Assembly: GCF_900112165.1 (NCBI RefSeq)
Contig: NZ_FOKY01000004.1
Span: 1-64,000 of the forward strand
DNA from: Brevinema andersonii
GTDB lineage: Bacteria > Spirochaetota > Brevinematia > Brevinematales > Brevinemataceae
Length of the DNA: 64,000 nucleotides
Direction: 5' to 3'
Part shown: positions 19,226 to 28,023 of the stretch, piece by piece
Numbering within the stretch: the first letter of the stretch is position 1
Layout of the letters: each line of letters begins with the position of its first letter
Translations under genes and position numbers: made by a program
Notes under the pieces: model-generated
The model's input: only the letters and a program-made list of their open reading frames with translations
Database searches by the model: none
Told to the model about the DNA's origin: nothing

Positions 19226-20115
19226 TAAAATCGTCTCGCGTGTTTCCGCAATAAAATATCAATAGTTTTAACGTAGTCAGTGTCTGCATTGATTTCAGCA
19301 TATTCCAAGCCCAGATTTCGAAAAGTTTTTCTATAATTTTCAACAAAGGAGGAATTATTGGTGATCGAATGATGTTGCAAACTAACTAATTTTGATATTC
19401 CTGTCTCAATATCTTCCAATTCCGTCACTATTGGTAGATGCAGCATACTAGTAAAATTATGTTCTATTTTGTCATAAATGACAATAGGTATAACTTCATG
19501 TCTACGTGCTAATTTTGCTAACGCGGTTTCATAATTTTTGTCAAAAAAATCGCTAAGAAGAAAAATTATGGATTTTTTTTTCAACATCGACGATACACTA
19601 TGCAACGACTGACTGATATTTGTCAGCCGTGATTTTCCTTGAAAATAATATATGTCGCGGATAATCCTGAGTAAATGCGAATGACTATGAGTCGGAGGAA
19701 CAACTTTCTCAATATTATCAGAAAATAAAAGCATACCTATTCGGTCATTCGAAAAAAATGCTGTAAAACCAAGTAAAGCCGATATTTCAGCCATTATCGC
19801 CCTTTTGGAGATCCGAGATCCAAAATCCTCTGAAGCCGAAATGTCTGCAATAAAATAAGTAGTTAACTGCCTCTCTTCAATGAATGTTTTGATGAAAGGT
19901 TCGTTCATACGAGCCGTAACATTCCAATCGATATCACGTACATCATCACCCAATGAATAAGCGCGTACTTCGTCAAATTCCATACCTCTGCCACGGAATG
20001 AACTCTTATAATCGCTTTGCAAGGAATCATTAACTAAGCGACGGGCTGTCAGTTCTAGATGTTTGGTTTGCGCTACTATTTCTGCAATTGAAATGTCGCC
20101 AATCTGCATAGACAT
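19225..20115 (-). CDS. DUF58-family protein (BatA/MoxR-cluster type)
   Basis: 296 aa. The DUF58 signature is clear: SFRGRGMEFDEVRAYSLGDDVRDIDWNVTAR, then a von Willebrand-like fold (IADISASEDFG...). These proteins usually sit next to a MoxR AAA ATPase and VWA membrane proteins in envelope-stress clusters. Here the two upstream genes are small membrane proteins, and no moxR is in the window, so this looks like a detached or partial cluster. ATG 20115 overlaps the previous stop. Confidence 0.85.
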   Translation of the reverse strand: MSMQIGDISIAEIVAQTKHLELTARRLVNDSLQSDYKSSFRGRGMEFDEVRAYSLGDDVRDIDWNVTARMNEPFIKTFIEERQLTTYFIADISASEDFGSRISKRAIMAEISALLGFTAFFSNDRIGMLLFSDNIEKVVPPTHSHSHLLRIIRDIYYFQGKSRLTNISQSLHSVSSMLKKKSIIFLLSDFFDKNYETALAKLARRHEVIPIVIYDKIEHNFTSMLHLPIVTELEDIETGISKLVSLQHHSITNNSSFVENYRKTFRNLGLEYAEINADTDYVKTIDILLRKHARRF

Positions 20116-20369
20116 TATTTTTTCTCCTGATCTTCAGTAATATCAATTACCTTTGTGTGAGAACGTTTATATGGATTTTGAGGCTGTGGTTTGCTGGTCA
20201 TTTTAATGACACGAACACTAGTTTTGTCAGTAAAAAGCGAAATAATCAGCATAATAGCAAATACAGATGCAAATATAACAAACAACCATAATAATATCGG
20301 CAGCCAAAAAGAAATGATTAAAATTCCTGCTAAAATTAATGCTATACGGCTTAAAACTTGTTGCCACAT
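20115..20369 (-). CDS. Small membrane protein, unknown function
   Basis: 84 aa. One long or two tight hydrophobic helices (about 5-46) are followed by a basic cytoplasmic-type tail (KPQPQNPYKRSHTK). It stands between another membrane protein and the DUF58 gene, overlapping the latter by 1 nt. No family recognised. Confidence 0.65.
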   Translation of the reverse strand: MWQQVLSRIALILAGILIISFWLPILLWLFVIFASVFAIMLIISLFTDKTSVRVIKMTSKPQPQNPYKRSHTKVIDITEDQEKK

Positions 20370-20402
20370 AATATCGACCTCACAAATCTTTTCTTTCTTT
20401 TC

Positions 20403-20879
20403 TTATAGAAAAGGAAGTTCATGAAAAATCATATGTAAAACTGCAATGATCAGAGTCAACCAACCTGATGTCAAAGAAAAATAACTTGTAAAGCCTAATA
20501 TTTTTTCTTTCCAAGAATCAGGTAGCTGTATCCAATCCAGCAATTCAGGTGTCAGGAGTAGTGAATCGATAAACAAAATTAAACAGGGAATTAAAGCACC
20601 AATAACTGTGATGTTCCCAAATGATCCGAAATCAGGAGCAAAAAAGTTCCACAAAGCTAGGAAAAATGCAACAAAACCGGAAATTTGTCTTACTTTTGGC
20701 TGAGTGAATAAATCTGCTCCTTTTTTCAGGAATACAAGAATTCCTGAAGGCTGCTCTTTTTTGGCTATGCTCTGTTCAATGGCAGATCCCCATTGATCGG
20801 CCAGCATGAGAATAGCATAATAAAATAACGCTACGGTAAATAAAAAAACTCCAAAATCCATAAACATAAATTCCTCCAT
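20403..20879 (-). CDS. Four-helix membrane protein, unknown function
   Basis: 158 aa, with predicted membrane helices at about 6-25, 62-80, 86-108 and 130-152. First gene of the leftward operon ending at glyQ. It has a strong promoter, a GGAGG ribosome site, and a 6-bp hairpin (20883-20888 with 20895-20900) in the leader. No family recognised. Confidence 0.65.
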   Translation of the reverse strand: MEEFMFMDFGVFLFTVALFYYAILMLADQWGSAIEQSIAKKEQPSGILVFLKKGADLFTQPKVRQISGFVAFFLALWNFFAPDFGSFGNITVIGALIPCLILFIDSLLLTPELLDWIQLPDSWKEKILGFTSYFSLTSGWLTLIIAVLHMIFHELPFL

Positions 20880-20907
20880 CCGGTAAGATCATTCTCTTAC
20901 TAGACTT

Positions 20908-20936
20908 ATTATACTGAATTTTATAATGCTCGTCAA
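20908..20936 (-). promoter_or_regulatory. Promoter of the 20879-to-17400 operon
   Basis: Minus strand TTGACG (20931-20936), 17 nt, TATAAT (20908-20913). Confidence 0.8.
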
Positions 20937-21051
20937 CAATATTAAATAAAATTCTTACGCTCTAAAAATCTTATAAATCCAATAAGTACTTAACCTTTAG
21001 ATATCTAAAAAAAGAATACAGTTAAAATGTTGAATTTTCTGATAATGAAAT

Positions 21052-21080
21052 TTGATTTATTTTGTGAAATATTCTATAAT
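21052..21080 (+). promoter_or_regulatory. Promoter of the bactofilin gene
   Basis: TTGATT (21052-21057), 17 nt, TATAAT (21075-21080). This rules out a start codon upstream of 21087 for the gene. Confidence 0.75.
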
Positions 21081-21120
21081 TTCATGGAATGATTATTTAT
21101 TGAGCAGTCAGGAGAGTAAA

Positions 21121-21570
21121 ATGAGTAAAGAAATTAATACCAACAGCATGATAGGCGAAGGCGCTATTTTCGAAGGCAAATTTCATGTTGCTGGCTCTTT
21201 TCGTATTGATGGACATTTTGAAGGGGAATTAACTGTTAAAGATCATTTGTTTATTAGCCCTGTTGGGAAACTCAAAACTGATACTGTTTACACTAAAACT
21301 ATTGCAGTAGCAGGTATTTTTATGGGTAATATTGAAGCTAGCGAAGAGGTACTATTGCTGTCGACAGGACGTGTTTTAGGTAATATCAAATCCCCAAAGA
21401 TGGTCATTGAACCTGGAGTGGTAGTTCAAGGGACAATCGATATCACCGGAAAACCAGGTGCTTCTCCAAAAATTGAAATTCCTAGTCTTGATGAGGATAG
21501 ATTCTCAAAAAAGATCTCAAATAAAAATATAAAATCTCAAGGTTCCACAGAAGACTTGCCGAATATATAA
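21121..21570 (+). CDS. Bactofilin
   Basis: 149 aa. A bactofilin beta-helix (about 8-118) made of repeating short strands with conserved glycines (GEGAIFEGKFHVAGSFRIDG, GRVLGNIKS, PGVVVQGTIDI), flanked by short disordered tails. Bactofilins polymerise without nucleotide into cytoskeletal filaments that position envelope enzymes; in spiral bacteria they influence cell shape. ATG 21121 is supported by AGGAGA upstream and by the promoter position. It is followed by map after 26 nt. Confidence 0.88.
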   Translation: MSKEINTNSMIGEGAIFEGKFHVAGSFRIDGHFEGELTVKDHLFISPVGKLKTDTVYTKTIAVAGIFMGNIEASEEVLLLSTGRVLGNIKSPKMVIEPGVVVQGTIDITGKPGASPKIEIPSLDEDRFSKKISNKNIKSQGSTEDLPNI

Positions 21571-21596
21571 GAAAATTAATAATTTTGTGGGGTTTT

Positions 21597-22373
21597 ATGA
21601 AAAAAAAGGCTCTAGAAATCGGCTATATGAAGCAGGCCGGTAAATTAGTTGCGGATTGTTTTAATTATTTGAAAACTATCATAAAACCAGGAATAACAGG
21701 AAAAGAATTAGATGCTGCTGTAGAAGCCTTAATTTTTTCCCGAGGAGGACGTCCTGCATTTAAAAATTATGCTCCTATGTGCGGTGTTAGGCCTTTTCCT
21801 GCTTCAATATGCATTTCTTTTAATGAAGAGGTTATTCATGGCATACCCTCAGATCGTGCCATTCAAGATGGTGATGTTGTTTCTGTCGATATCGGTGCTG
21901 AATTAAATGGATATTATGGTGATTCCGCTTATACTTTTTTGGTAGGTAAAGTATCTAACGAAGTGGAAGAATTATCCCGAATTACACAAGAAGCCCTTAA
22001 AGCAGCTATTCGCGTATGCGAACCAGGAAATTATATTGGCGATATCGGCAAAGCAGTAGAATCAGTGGTTAAGAAAAAGTATGGTATTGTCCGTGAATTC
22101 TGTGGCCATAGCATAGGTAAGCGCCTACATGACGGCATCAGTATTGTCAATTATTATGATCCTAAACGAAAAGGACCCAAACTTGAAGCAGGGATGACTT
22201 TAGCAATAGAACCCATGATTAATTTGGGAACAGAAAAAGTTGTTGTACTAGATGATGGATGGACTGTAGTTACTCAAGATGGTAAACCGTCGTGTCATTG
22301 GGAGCATTCTATTGCTATTACTTATGACGGTCCCGTTATTTTGACAGATAGGGAAGATTTTTTTCTTGACTGA
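21597..22373 (+). CDS. map: Methionine aminopeptidase, type I
   Basis: 258 aa. Removes the initiator methionine from new proteins. The five metal ligands are visible: Asp in VSVDIGAELNGYYGDSAYTF (two), His in CGHSIGKRLHDG, Glu in AIEPM and Glu in HWEHSIAI. ATG 21597 is preferred to an earlier in-frame alternative start at 21585. Confidence 0.95.
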   Translation: MKKKALEIGYMKQAGKLVADCFNYLKTIIKPGITGKELDAAVEALIFSRGGRPAFKNYAPMCGVRPFPASICISFNEEVIHGIPSDRAIQDGDVVSVDIGAELNGYYGDSAYTFLVGKVSNEVEELSRITQEALKAAIRVCEPGNYIGDIGKAVESVVKKKYGIVREFCGHSIGKRLHDGISIVNYYDPKRKGPKLEAGMTLAIEPMINLGTEKVVVLDDGWTVVTQDGKPSCHWEHSIAITYDGPVILTDREDFFLD

Positions 22374-22475
22374 AGTGATTCTTTTCGGATTGTTTGTTAA
22401 AATATAAATTATTTTTTCATTCTTATCTTTGTATAAAAAATTTAATCTTATTTTTTAATTTTTTTTGTATAGTCC

Positions 22476-22505
22476 TTGATTTGTCTTATTTTATTTTTTT
22501 ATAAT
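22476..22505 (+). promoter_or_regulatory. Promoter of the feo operon
   Basis: TTGATT (22476-22481), 18 nt, TATAAT (22500-22505). Surrounding T/A-rich sequence shows no clear Fur box that I can read. Confidence 0.55.
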
Positions 22506-22547
22506 AAAAATATCATATTTTTTTAAAATTAATGTTAAGAGGACTTT

Positions 22548-22796
22548 ATGAAAAGAATTTGTCCGGCTATTGAGTTACTCAATAACGACTGTAAGCATTG
22601 TATTGGAAAGATCAGTCATTTCAACAATGTTGACAGACTGACCTTCCAAAAATTAACTAGTTTGGGTGTCTGCAAAGGCTGCCCGATCTCTATTGAAAAG
22701 CAAACAATTTTTGCTGATCCTATAATTTTTCAAATTAACGATTCCCGTATTGCACTGCGTAAGAAAGAAGCTCAATTGCTCATGATTGAACTCTAG
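22548..22796 (+). CDS. feoA: FeoA-like protein
   Basis: 82 aa. The second half is the SH3-like FeoA domain (LTFQKLTSLGVCKGCPISIEK, then DPIIFQINDSRIALRKKEAQLLMI). The first 25 residues carry three cysteines (CPAIELLNNDCKHC), and two more lie within the domain (VCKGC), which is unusual for FeoA and could bind metal or iron-sulfur. FeoA is a cytoplasmic partner of FeoB. The gene is 33 nt upstream of feoB. Confidence 0.85.
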   Translation: MKRICPAIELLNNDCKHCIGKISHFNNVDRLTFQKLTSLGVCKGCPISIEKQTIFADPIIFQINDSRIALRKKEAQLLMIEL

Positions 22797-22829
22797 ATTA
22801 ATATAGTATTTATTGGGAGAAGCAGCGCA

Positions 22830-25001
22830 ATGAAAAAAGCATTTTTAATCGGCAATCCGAATGTGGGAAAAACCGCCGTTTTGAATATTTTAAGCGGGTC
22901 ATCATTCAGTGTTGGTAATTGGGCAGGTGTAACAGTTTCTCGCCAAGAAGGTGTTTTAAATTTGAGTAACGGAAAAATTCATCTTTTAGATCTTCCCGGT
23001 TTATATAGCTTGTCTCCGTGTTCCCAAGATGAAGGTATTAGTGCTCAAGAAATTTTCGGCAGTGATGCTGATGTTTTTTTGAATATTATTGATGTGAATA
23101 ATTTGCACCAAAATATTATGCTTTCTGCAGAATTGGGAGAACTTGGAGTTCCAGTGATCGGATTGCTGAATTTTTATGATGAATTCAGCCAATCTCAGGA
23201 ACTGGATATTAAAGCATTAGAAGAAGTATTAGGTTATCCGTTGATTGCTTTCAGTGCTCGAACAGGGCAAGGAGTGGAGCAACTAAAAACTTTGTTAGAT
23301 GAAACAAAAGATTTTTCAGTATGGAAAAGCAAAACTAGAATAGTAACACAACCAGCATATCAAAAGCTCCCTGAAATCTTCTCGCGGGAGTTCGAACGTT
23401 ATGGTCTTGCTCGTTTTGCTTCTAAATTAGATCCTATTGCTGTACTAGCTCAGCTTTCTGTTAAAAATTCTGTCGTTATGCAAAAGTTCCATCTTACTGG
23501 AAAAGATGTTGATGCTGTGCTACTGTCTCGTAGAAATGACGTACCCGATTTCATACAGGATATCATTGATAAAAAAGAATATGTCGTTCAAAGTGCGAAA
23601 GTAGTCTTGAAGCCTGGAAAAAAAAGCAAATCATCTCAAGCACGTGCTGCTGATTCAATACTTTTACATCCTATATTTGGAATGGTGAGTTTTTTTGCTA
23701 TTATGTTGATTTTATTCACGATGGTATTCAATTTAGCTAATCCTTTTATCGATTTTATAGATTGGTTGGTTGGTGAAAAATTTGCTACTTATGCTTCGGA
23801 ATTTCTTGGTGATACGCATCCAGCTTTTCAGTCTTTTATTGTTGACGGGCTGATCGGAGGTATCGGCAGCATCTTAACTTTTGTTCCACTTATATTTATT
23901 CTTTATATATTTCTGGCCGTCCTTGAAGAAAGTGGCTATTTAGCTCGGATTGCTGTTTTGTTGGAATATCCTTTGTCAAAGATTGGGCTTTCCGGTAAAG
24001 CTTTTTTTCCGATGATGCTGGGGTTTGGATGCAATGTTCCAGCAATTTATGGTGCTCGTGTTCTTGAAACTCCTGAACTCCGTAGATTAACGGCTTTATT
24101 GGCTCCATTGATGTCCTGTGGGGCAAGGCTGACTGTTTTTGCACTTTTTGTATCTGCCTTCTTCCGAGGAAATGCTAGTCTTATTTTGATAAGCATGTAT
24201 CTTGTAGGACTTGTTATTGCTGCAGTATTGAGTTATATTTTTTCAAGATTCACACTATTTTCATCGGATAACAGCTGTTTTGTAATGGTTTTGCCGCCGT
24301 ATCGAGTACCTAATGGAAAAGTAGTTTTTCGAAACGCTGCAAAACATGCCGGGTCTTATATTCAGAAGGCTGGAGGTATTATCCTTGGATTACTAATGGT
24401 CATTTGGGCTTTGTCATATTTTCCTAACGACGGCGATATTCATGAATCGTACCTCGCAAAAGCTGGTCGCGTAATTCAACCGGTTTTTGTGCCTCTGGGC
24501 TTTGGCGAACGCTGGGAGCCTGTGGTATCAATTATTCCATCTCTTATTGCCAAGGAAGCAGTAGTGGGTTTTCTAGGGCAAGTGCTTGTTTCAGAAGATG
24601 ATAGTAATGATGATGAGCCCCAAGCTCAATTTTTATTAGGGGAAGAACTCCGAGAAATAAGCCGTGAATTTTTGGTGACAGTTCAGAAAGCTGTGGTAGG
24701 GTTTTTTACATGGAATGTTGCAGATTTGTTCACTCCTCCCGATGAAGAGGAACTCGAAGCCGAAGGTGGTGTAGGAATTGTTAATAGGTTGCGCAATATT
24801 TGGGGTGATGATCCTTTAGCCCCCGTGAAAGCTTATTCGTTTATGCTTTTTATTTTGTTGACAGTGCCTTGTGTTGCCTGTATTGGAGCCCTTAAACAAG
24901 AACTTGACAGAAAATCTTTTTGGATTACACTGACATTGTATGTATTTTTGCCTTATGTTGTAGCATTGTGTTATTATCAAATAGCCAGATTTCTTGGTTA
25001 A
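22830..25001 (+). CDS. feoB: Ferrous iron transporter FeoB
   Basis: 723 aa. The N-terminal G domain has G1 GNPNVGKT, the G2-region GVTV and G3 DLPG, followed by a helical spacer domain (about 170-260). The membrane region starts near 280 and includes the Gate motifs (GFGCNVPAI, SCGARL, IPSLIAKEAVVG). It imports Fe(II) across the inner membrane under GTPase control. Operon feoA-feoB-Cys-rich partner. Confidence 0.95.
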   Translation: MKKAFLIGNPNVGKTAVLNILSGSSFSVGNWAGVTVSRQEGVLNLSNGKIHLLDLPGLYSLSPCSQDEGISAQEIFGSDADVFLNIIDVNNLHQNIMLSAELGELGVPVIGLLNFYDEFSQSQELDIKALEEVLGYPLIAFSARTGQGVEQLKTLLDETKDFSVWKSKTRIVTQPAYQKLPEIFSREFERYGLARFASKLDPIAVLAQLSVKNSVVMQKFHLTGKDVDAVLLSRRNDVPDFIQDIIDKKEYVVQSAKVVLKPGKKSKSSQARAADSILLHPIFGMVSFFAIMLILFTMVFNLANPFIDFIDWLVGEKFATYASEFLGDTHPAFQSFIVDGLIGGIGSILTFVPLIFILYIFLAVLEESGYLARIAVLLEYPLSKIGLSGKAFFPMMLGFGCNVPAIYGARVLETPELRRLTALLAPLMSCGARLTVFALFVSAFFRGNASLILISMYLVGLVIAAVLSYIFSRFTLFSSDNSCFVMVLPPYRVPNGKVVFRNAAKHAGSYIQKAGGIILGLLMVIWALSYFPNDGDIHESYLAKAGRVIQPVFVPLGFGERWEPVVSIIPSLIAKEAVVGFLGQVLVSEDDSNDDEPQAQFLLGEELREISREFLVTVQKAVVGFFTWNVADLFTPPDEEELEAEGGVGIVNRLRNIWGDDPLAPVKAYSFMLFILLTVPCVACIGALKQELDRKSFWITLTLYVFLPYVVALCYYQIARFLG

Positions 25002-25014
25002 AACGGAGGTCTTT

Positions 25015-25170
25015 ATGAAAACTATTATTATTCTATTGGTGCTAAGTCCTTTCTTATTTAACGGTATCAAAGCATTATGGCGCTTTTTCAAAGGTGAAAA
25101 AGTCGAGTGTGGCACATGCCCGATGAGCGATGGCTGTTCCTGCAAAACAGATAAGTGTGGTCGATGTTAA
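25015..25170 (+). CDS. FeoB-associated Cys-rich membrane protein
   Basis: 51 aa; starts 13 nt after feoB with the ribosome site CGGAGGT. One N-terminal hydrophobic helix (KTIIILLVLSPFLFNGI), then a basic stretch, then six cysteines in a tight pattern (ECGTCPMSDGCSCKTDKCGRC). This is the layout of the small FeoB-associated proteins (FeoC substitutes in many anaerobes), thought to bind metal or a cofactor next to FeoB. The function is inferred from context and layout. Confidence 0.85.
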   Translation: MKTIIILLVLSPFLFNGIKALWRFFKGEKVECGTCPMSDGCSCKTDKCGRC

Positions 25171-25243
25171 TAAGCAATATTTAAGAAAAATTTATGATTC
25201 GCAGCAAAATTTCCGATAATATGAAAGTATAATTGGAGGAAAT

Positions 25244-25393
25244 ATGCTGCAACAAACATCTGTCCCGTCAATAAAAAGAAATAAAGTTTCTCAAGGTATT
25301 CGTTCGCAAAGATTAGTACATTTTTTTCGAGCTGTTGCGTTATTTTCAGTGCCTATTCGTTCGGTGGAATTTGGTCTTAGGCGTAGAAAATAA
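25244..25393 (+). CDS. Small basic protein, unknown function
   Basis: 49 aa, between the feo operon and the NCS2 permease. An excellent ribosome site (TTGGAGG, 7 nt before ATG) argues that it is translated. The sequence is strongly basic (many Arg and Lys, ending GLRRRK) with a short hydrophobic middle (FFRAVALFSV), so it may bind nucleic acid or the membrane surface. No family recognised. Confidence 0.55.
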   Translation: MLQQTSVPSIKRNKVSQGIRSQRLVHFFRAVALFSVPIRSVEFGLRRRK

Positions 25394-25406
25394 TCTGCTT
25401 TTATTT

Positions 25407-26705
25407 TTATTGCTGAGCCAAATAGTACATAAAAATAGCAGTTAATAAATAAAGTCCTGGAGATAGTTCTTTTCTTTTTCCCAGTACAATCTTGATAAAC
25501 GTATATAGTATCAATCCAACTGCAATTCCGTTAGCAATTGATCCCGAGAATGCTGTTATTGCCATCATGCTGAGTGGTGCAATAGTATCATCCAGCGTAC
25601 CAAAGTTAATATGACTTAGACTGTCTAGAAGCATTAAACCAACAATAATAAGGCAGGGAGCAGTAGCAATATTTGGGACCATCAAAATCAAAGGCGTAAA
25701 AAGCAGTGCAGTAAAAAAACATAACCCTGTAAATATAGCAGTTAATCCTGTTCGGCCTCCTACAGAAACTCCTGATGCTGATTCTATATAGGTAGTGACT
25801 GTAGTTAATCCAAAGCAGGAACCGATAATTGTTGATACGGCATCAACGAAAAAAGGTTTTTCAATGTTAGGGAGGTTTCCATTCTTATCCAGCATTTTTG
25901 CTTGTGATGCAACGCCTAAAAGAGTACCTAGCGTATCAAAAAAATCTCCAATAAAAAATACAAAAATGAAAGGAAGCGTTGAAGGCGTTGTCAATCCAGA
26001 AAAATCAAATTTAAACATAACAGGTTCCAAAGACGGTGGTAGCGAAAAAATTTTGTCGGGCCACTGAGTAATTCCCAACGGAGTCCCAGCCAATGTAATG
26101 CTAATAATACCAATCAGCATGCTACCGGGAATTTTGCGTAGCTGCAATGCAATTGTTAATAATAAGCCACCCAAAGTTAATATGATATTAGGGGTATTTA
26201 GTTTAGCCATACCTAATCCATGAGTTGTAGGGATAATGATACCTGAGTTTTTTAGCCCTAGATAAATGAGAAAGATGCCGATAACTGCACCTATTCCGAG
26301 TTTGATAGAAGCAGGAAGAAAATGTGCAGTTGCTTCCCGGAAACCGAATATAGTCATCAAGAGAAACAAAATTCCCGAAAACAATACTAATGATATTCCT
26401 TGCTGCCAAGTGAAAATCCCTGAAGCAACTAACGTAAAACTGAAAAAGATGCTAGTTCCCATGCCTGGCGCTAAAACAAAAGGATACTTACTATAAAGAC
26501 CCATAAAAATAGATGCTATCCCGGATACCAAAGCTACAGCTGTGGCTACGCTGCCTACCGGCATGCCTGCACTTGCCATAATAGTGGGGTGCACTGCTAG
26601 AATGTAAGACATAGCCATAAAGTTAGTAATTCCTGCAACAAATTCGGTTTTGACCGAAGTATGATGTTTTTTTAACTGAAAAATTTTTTCCAGTGATATA
26701 GCCAT
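25407..26705 (-). CDS. NCS2-family purine (hypoxanthine/guanine/adenine) permease, AzgA/PbuG type
   Basis: 432 aa, about 12 to 14 membrane helices. Family marks include the N-terminal KTEFVAGITNFMAMSYIL, NP-type helix break at VHPTIMASAGMP, the gating motif APGMGTSIFFSF and FIGDFFDTLGTLLGVA with the substrate-binding acidic residues. These transporters import purine bases with protons. The purine-type riboswitch in its leader (26821-26887) supports a guanine or hypoxanthine substrate. AAGGAG precedes the ATG. Monocistronic. Confidence 0.92.
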   Translation of the reverse strand: MAISLEKIFQLKKHHTSVKTEFVAGITNFMAMSYILAVHPTIMASAGMPVGSVATAVALVSGIASIFMGLYSKYPFVLAPGMGTSIFFSFTLVASGIFTWQQGISLVLFSGILFLLMTIFGFREATAHFLPASIKLGIGAVIGIFLIYLGLKNSGIIIPTTHGLGMAKLNTPNIILTLGGLLLTIALQLRKIPGSMLIGIISITLAGTPLGITQWPDKIFSLPPSLEPVMFKFDFSGLTTPSTLPFIFVFFIGDFFDTLGTLLGVASQAKMLDKNGNLPNIEKPFFVDAVSTIIGSCFGLTTVTTYIESASGVSVGGRTGLTAIFTGLCFFTALLFTPLILMVPNIATAPCLIIVGLMLLDSLSHINFGTLDDTIAPLSMMAITAFSGSIANGIAVGLILYTFIKIVLGKRKELSPGLYLLTAIFMYYLAQQ

Positions 26706-26820
26706 AAAGTTCTCCTTATGTTGAAATGAATTGCCTATAAATGAACCATAATATCATTTCATGATAGGAAAAACTGCAGTATACTATTGAAAAGTAATGT
26801 GTTGAATATATGAAATAACA

Positions 26821-26887
26821 TCATAGCGTTTCATTTACAGTGAAACGTAGAAACTCCTGTCCTTATTACAGGGATATATGAGGCTCT
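26821..26887 (-). promoter_or_regulatory. Purine-class riboswitch (guanine type by its J3/1 cytosine)
   Basis: Read on the minus strand: P1 TCATA pairs with TATGA; P2 CCTG with CAGG; junction J2/3 reads AGTTTCTAC, identical to the B. subtilis xpt aptamer; P3 GTTTCA with TGAAAC around a loop CTGTAAA; and the closing side is GCTATGA. The C in CTATG corresponds to C74, which selects guanine-type ligands, whereas adenine aptamers have U. J1/2 is one A shorter than usual, and L2/L3 differ slightly from consensus. It starts at the expected transcription start. Downstream, TCATA (within TTTCATATA) could compete with P1, and an 8-bp inverted repeat TGAAATGA/TCATTTCA ends just before the ribosome site. 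Confidence 0.8.
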
Positions 26888-26889
26888 TT

Positions 26890-26918
26890 ATTATAGGTAA
26901 TACTTTTCAGTTTGTCAA
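26890..26918 (-). promoter_or_regulatory. Promoter of the riboswitch-permease transcript
   Basis: Minus strand consensus TTGACA (26913-26918), 17 nt, TATAAT (26890-26895). Transcription would begin just before the riboswitch P1 stem. Confidence 0.88.
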
Positions 26919-26928
26919 GATTTGACTG

Positions 26929-26957
26929 TTGACAAACTAGTATTTTTTTGATAAAAT
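26929..26957 (+). promoter_or_regulatory. Promoter of the 26984 outer-membrane protein gene
   Basis: TTGACA (26929-26934), 17 nt, TAAAAT (26952-26957). Confidence 0.8.
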
Positions 26958-26983
26958 ATTAAAATTTGGTTTTGGGGTGGGAA

Positions 26984-27961
26984 ATGAAAAAATTATTGTT
27001 CATCTTTCTTTTTGTTATTGTGCCTATAGATGGGTATACAAAAGCAGTATCTGAGGAATTGATAGCTCGGCAAGAAAAAGTTCGAGCAAAGTGGAAATAT
27101 AATCCTTTTCGTACTAGTAACCGTGAACGTTTATTGTTTGGGTGGCAGAATCCTAATGCGTTTATCACCCGATTTTGGATTGGTGGGATACCTAATCTGC
27201 ATTCTGTTTTTCCTAATCCCAACATGAAAACACACGATATTGCTATGGCATTTGCTCCTTTGCTGGCAACGGAGCTTAATGTGATTCCCTTTGAAGTGGG
27301 GCAACTTAAAGTCCGAATTGGTATTGGGTTTTTGGCTGATTTGAATTTTTTTGTTTATAAATCTCATATAAAGCAGTTGTATGGAAATACGTTTTTGGTT
27401 TCGGATTTTCTTAATGTATCTACTTTTGTTGATTTTGTCGTTGATGATACCTGGAAACTCCGATGGCTTCCACTGATTCACTTATGCTCGCATGGGGGTG
27501 GCGATTATTTTGGTGACCCTTCTCTCGGTGGCACAAAGGAATGGGCAGATATGGGTTATGAAAGCATGGGCTTTGAATTCTATTACAACTGGAATTATTT
27601 TACTTTTTATTCGGGAATACGTTTCGGTATGCGGGGTGTTTTTGGATCTTATTATGCGACGTTATTTAGTTTGTTTGCTGGTGCGGATGTTCGTGTCCCG
27701 GTGTGGGGGTATTTGAACTTTATTGTAGGATTTTTTGTTGCTGGTGATTATAATACAATCAACACCTTAAAACGGGAAGGTAATCATGTTAGGAGGCTTG
27801 CTTCCCACAAACAATGGAATCCAGTATTTTCATCTGCATTAGGTGTAGAATTAGACAGATTAACGCTTTCTTTTAAGTATAGTCAAATGCAGTCTCGTCA
27901 TTTAGTTGCGTTCTGGAAACGGGATATCCGTTACGGTTTTGAAGCTACAGTTTATTTTTAA
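26984..27961 (+). CDS. Predicted outer-membrane protein, possibly DUF1207-like
   Basis: 325 aa from ATG 26984, which sits just after a GGGGTGGG ribosome-like site and begins a good signal peptide (MKKLLFIFLFVIVPIDGYTKA). The mature protein is rich in aromatic residues in alternating strands and ends in an aromatic strand (GFEATVYF), typical of a barrel. The segment around LIHLCSHGGGDYFGD followed by a strand pair resembles the SH-containing core of DUF1207 proteins; this resemblance is weak. Function unknown. The promoter is back to back with that of the riboswitch. Confidence 0.65.
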   Translation: MKKLLFIFLFVIVPIDGYTKAVSEELIARQEKVRAKWKYNPFRTSNRERLLFGWQNPNAFITRFWIGGIPNLHSVFPNPNMKTHDIAMAFAPLLATELNVIPFEVGQLKVRIGIGFLADLNFFVYKSHIKQLYGNTFLVSDFLNVSTFVDFVVDDTWKLRWLPLIHLCSHGGGDYFGDPSLGGTKEWADMGYESMGFEFYYNWNYFTFYSGIRFGMRGVFGSYYATLFSLFAGADVRVPVWGYLNFIVGFFVAGDYNTINTLKREGNHVRRLASHKQWNPVFSSALGVELDRLTLSFKYSQMQSRHLVAFWKRDIRYGFEATVYF

Positions 27962-28023
27962 ATTTCTTGCCTTTATTCAATAAGTAAAGTAGGATATTGT
28001 TGTTTATCAATTTTAGGTATTTA

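Noticed and set aside
21052-21120. Upstream extension of bactofilin
   Set aside because: The frame is open to 21052, but a consensus promoter (21052-21080) fills this stretch, and a ribosome site precedes ATG 21121.
26911-26936. Operator dyad TTTGTCAA/TTGACAAA
   Set aside because: The two arms are simply the -35 boxes of the two divergent promoters, so no regulator needs to be assumed.
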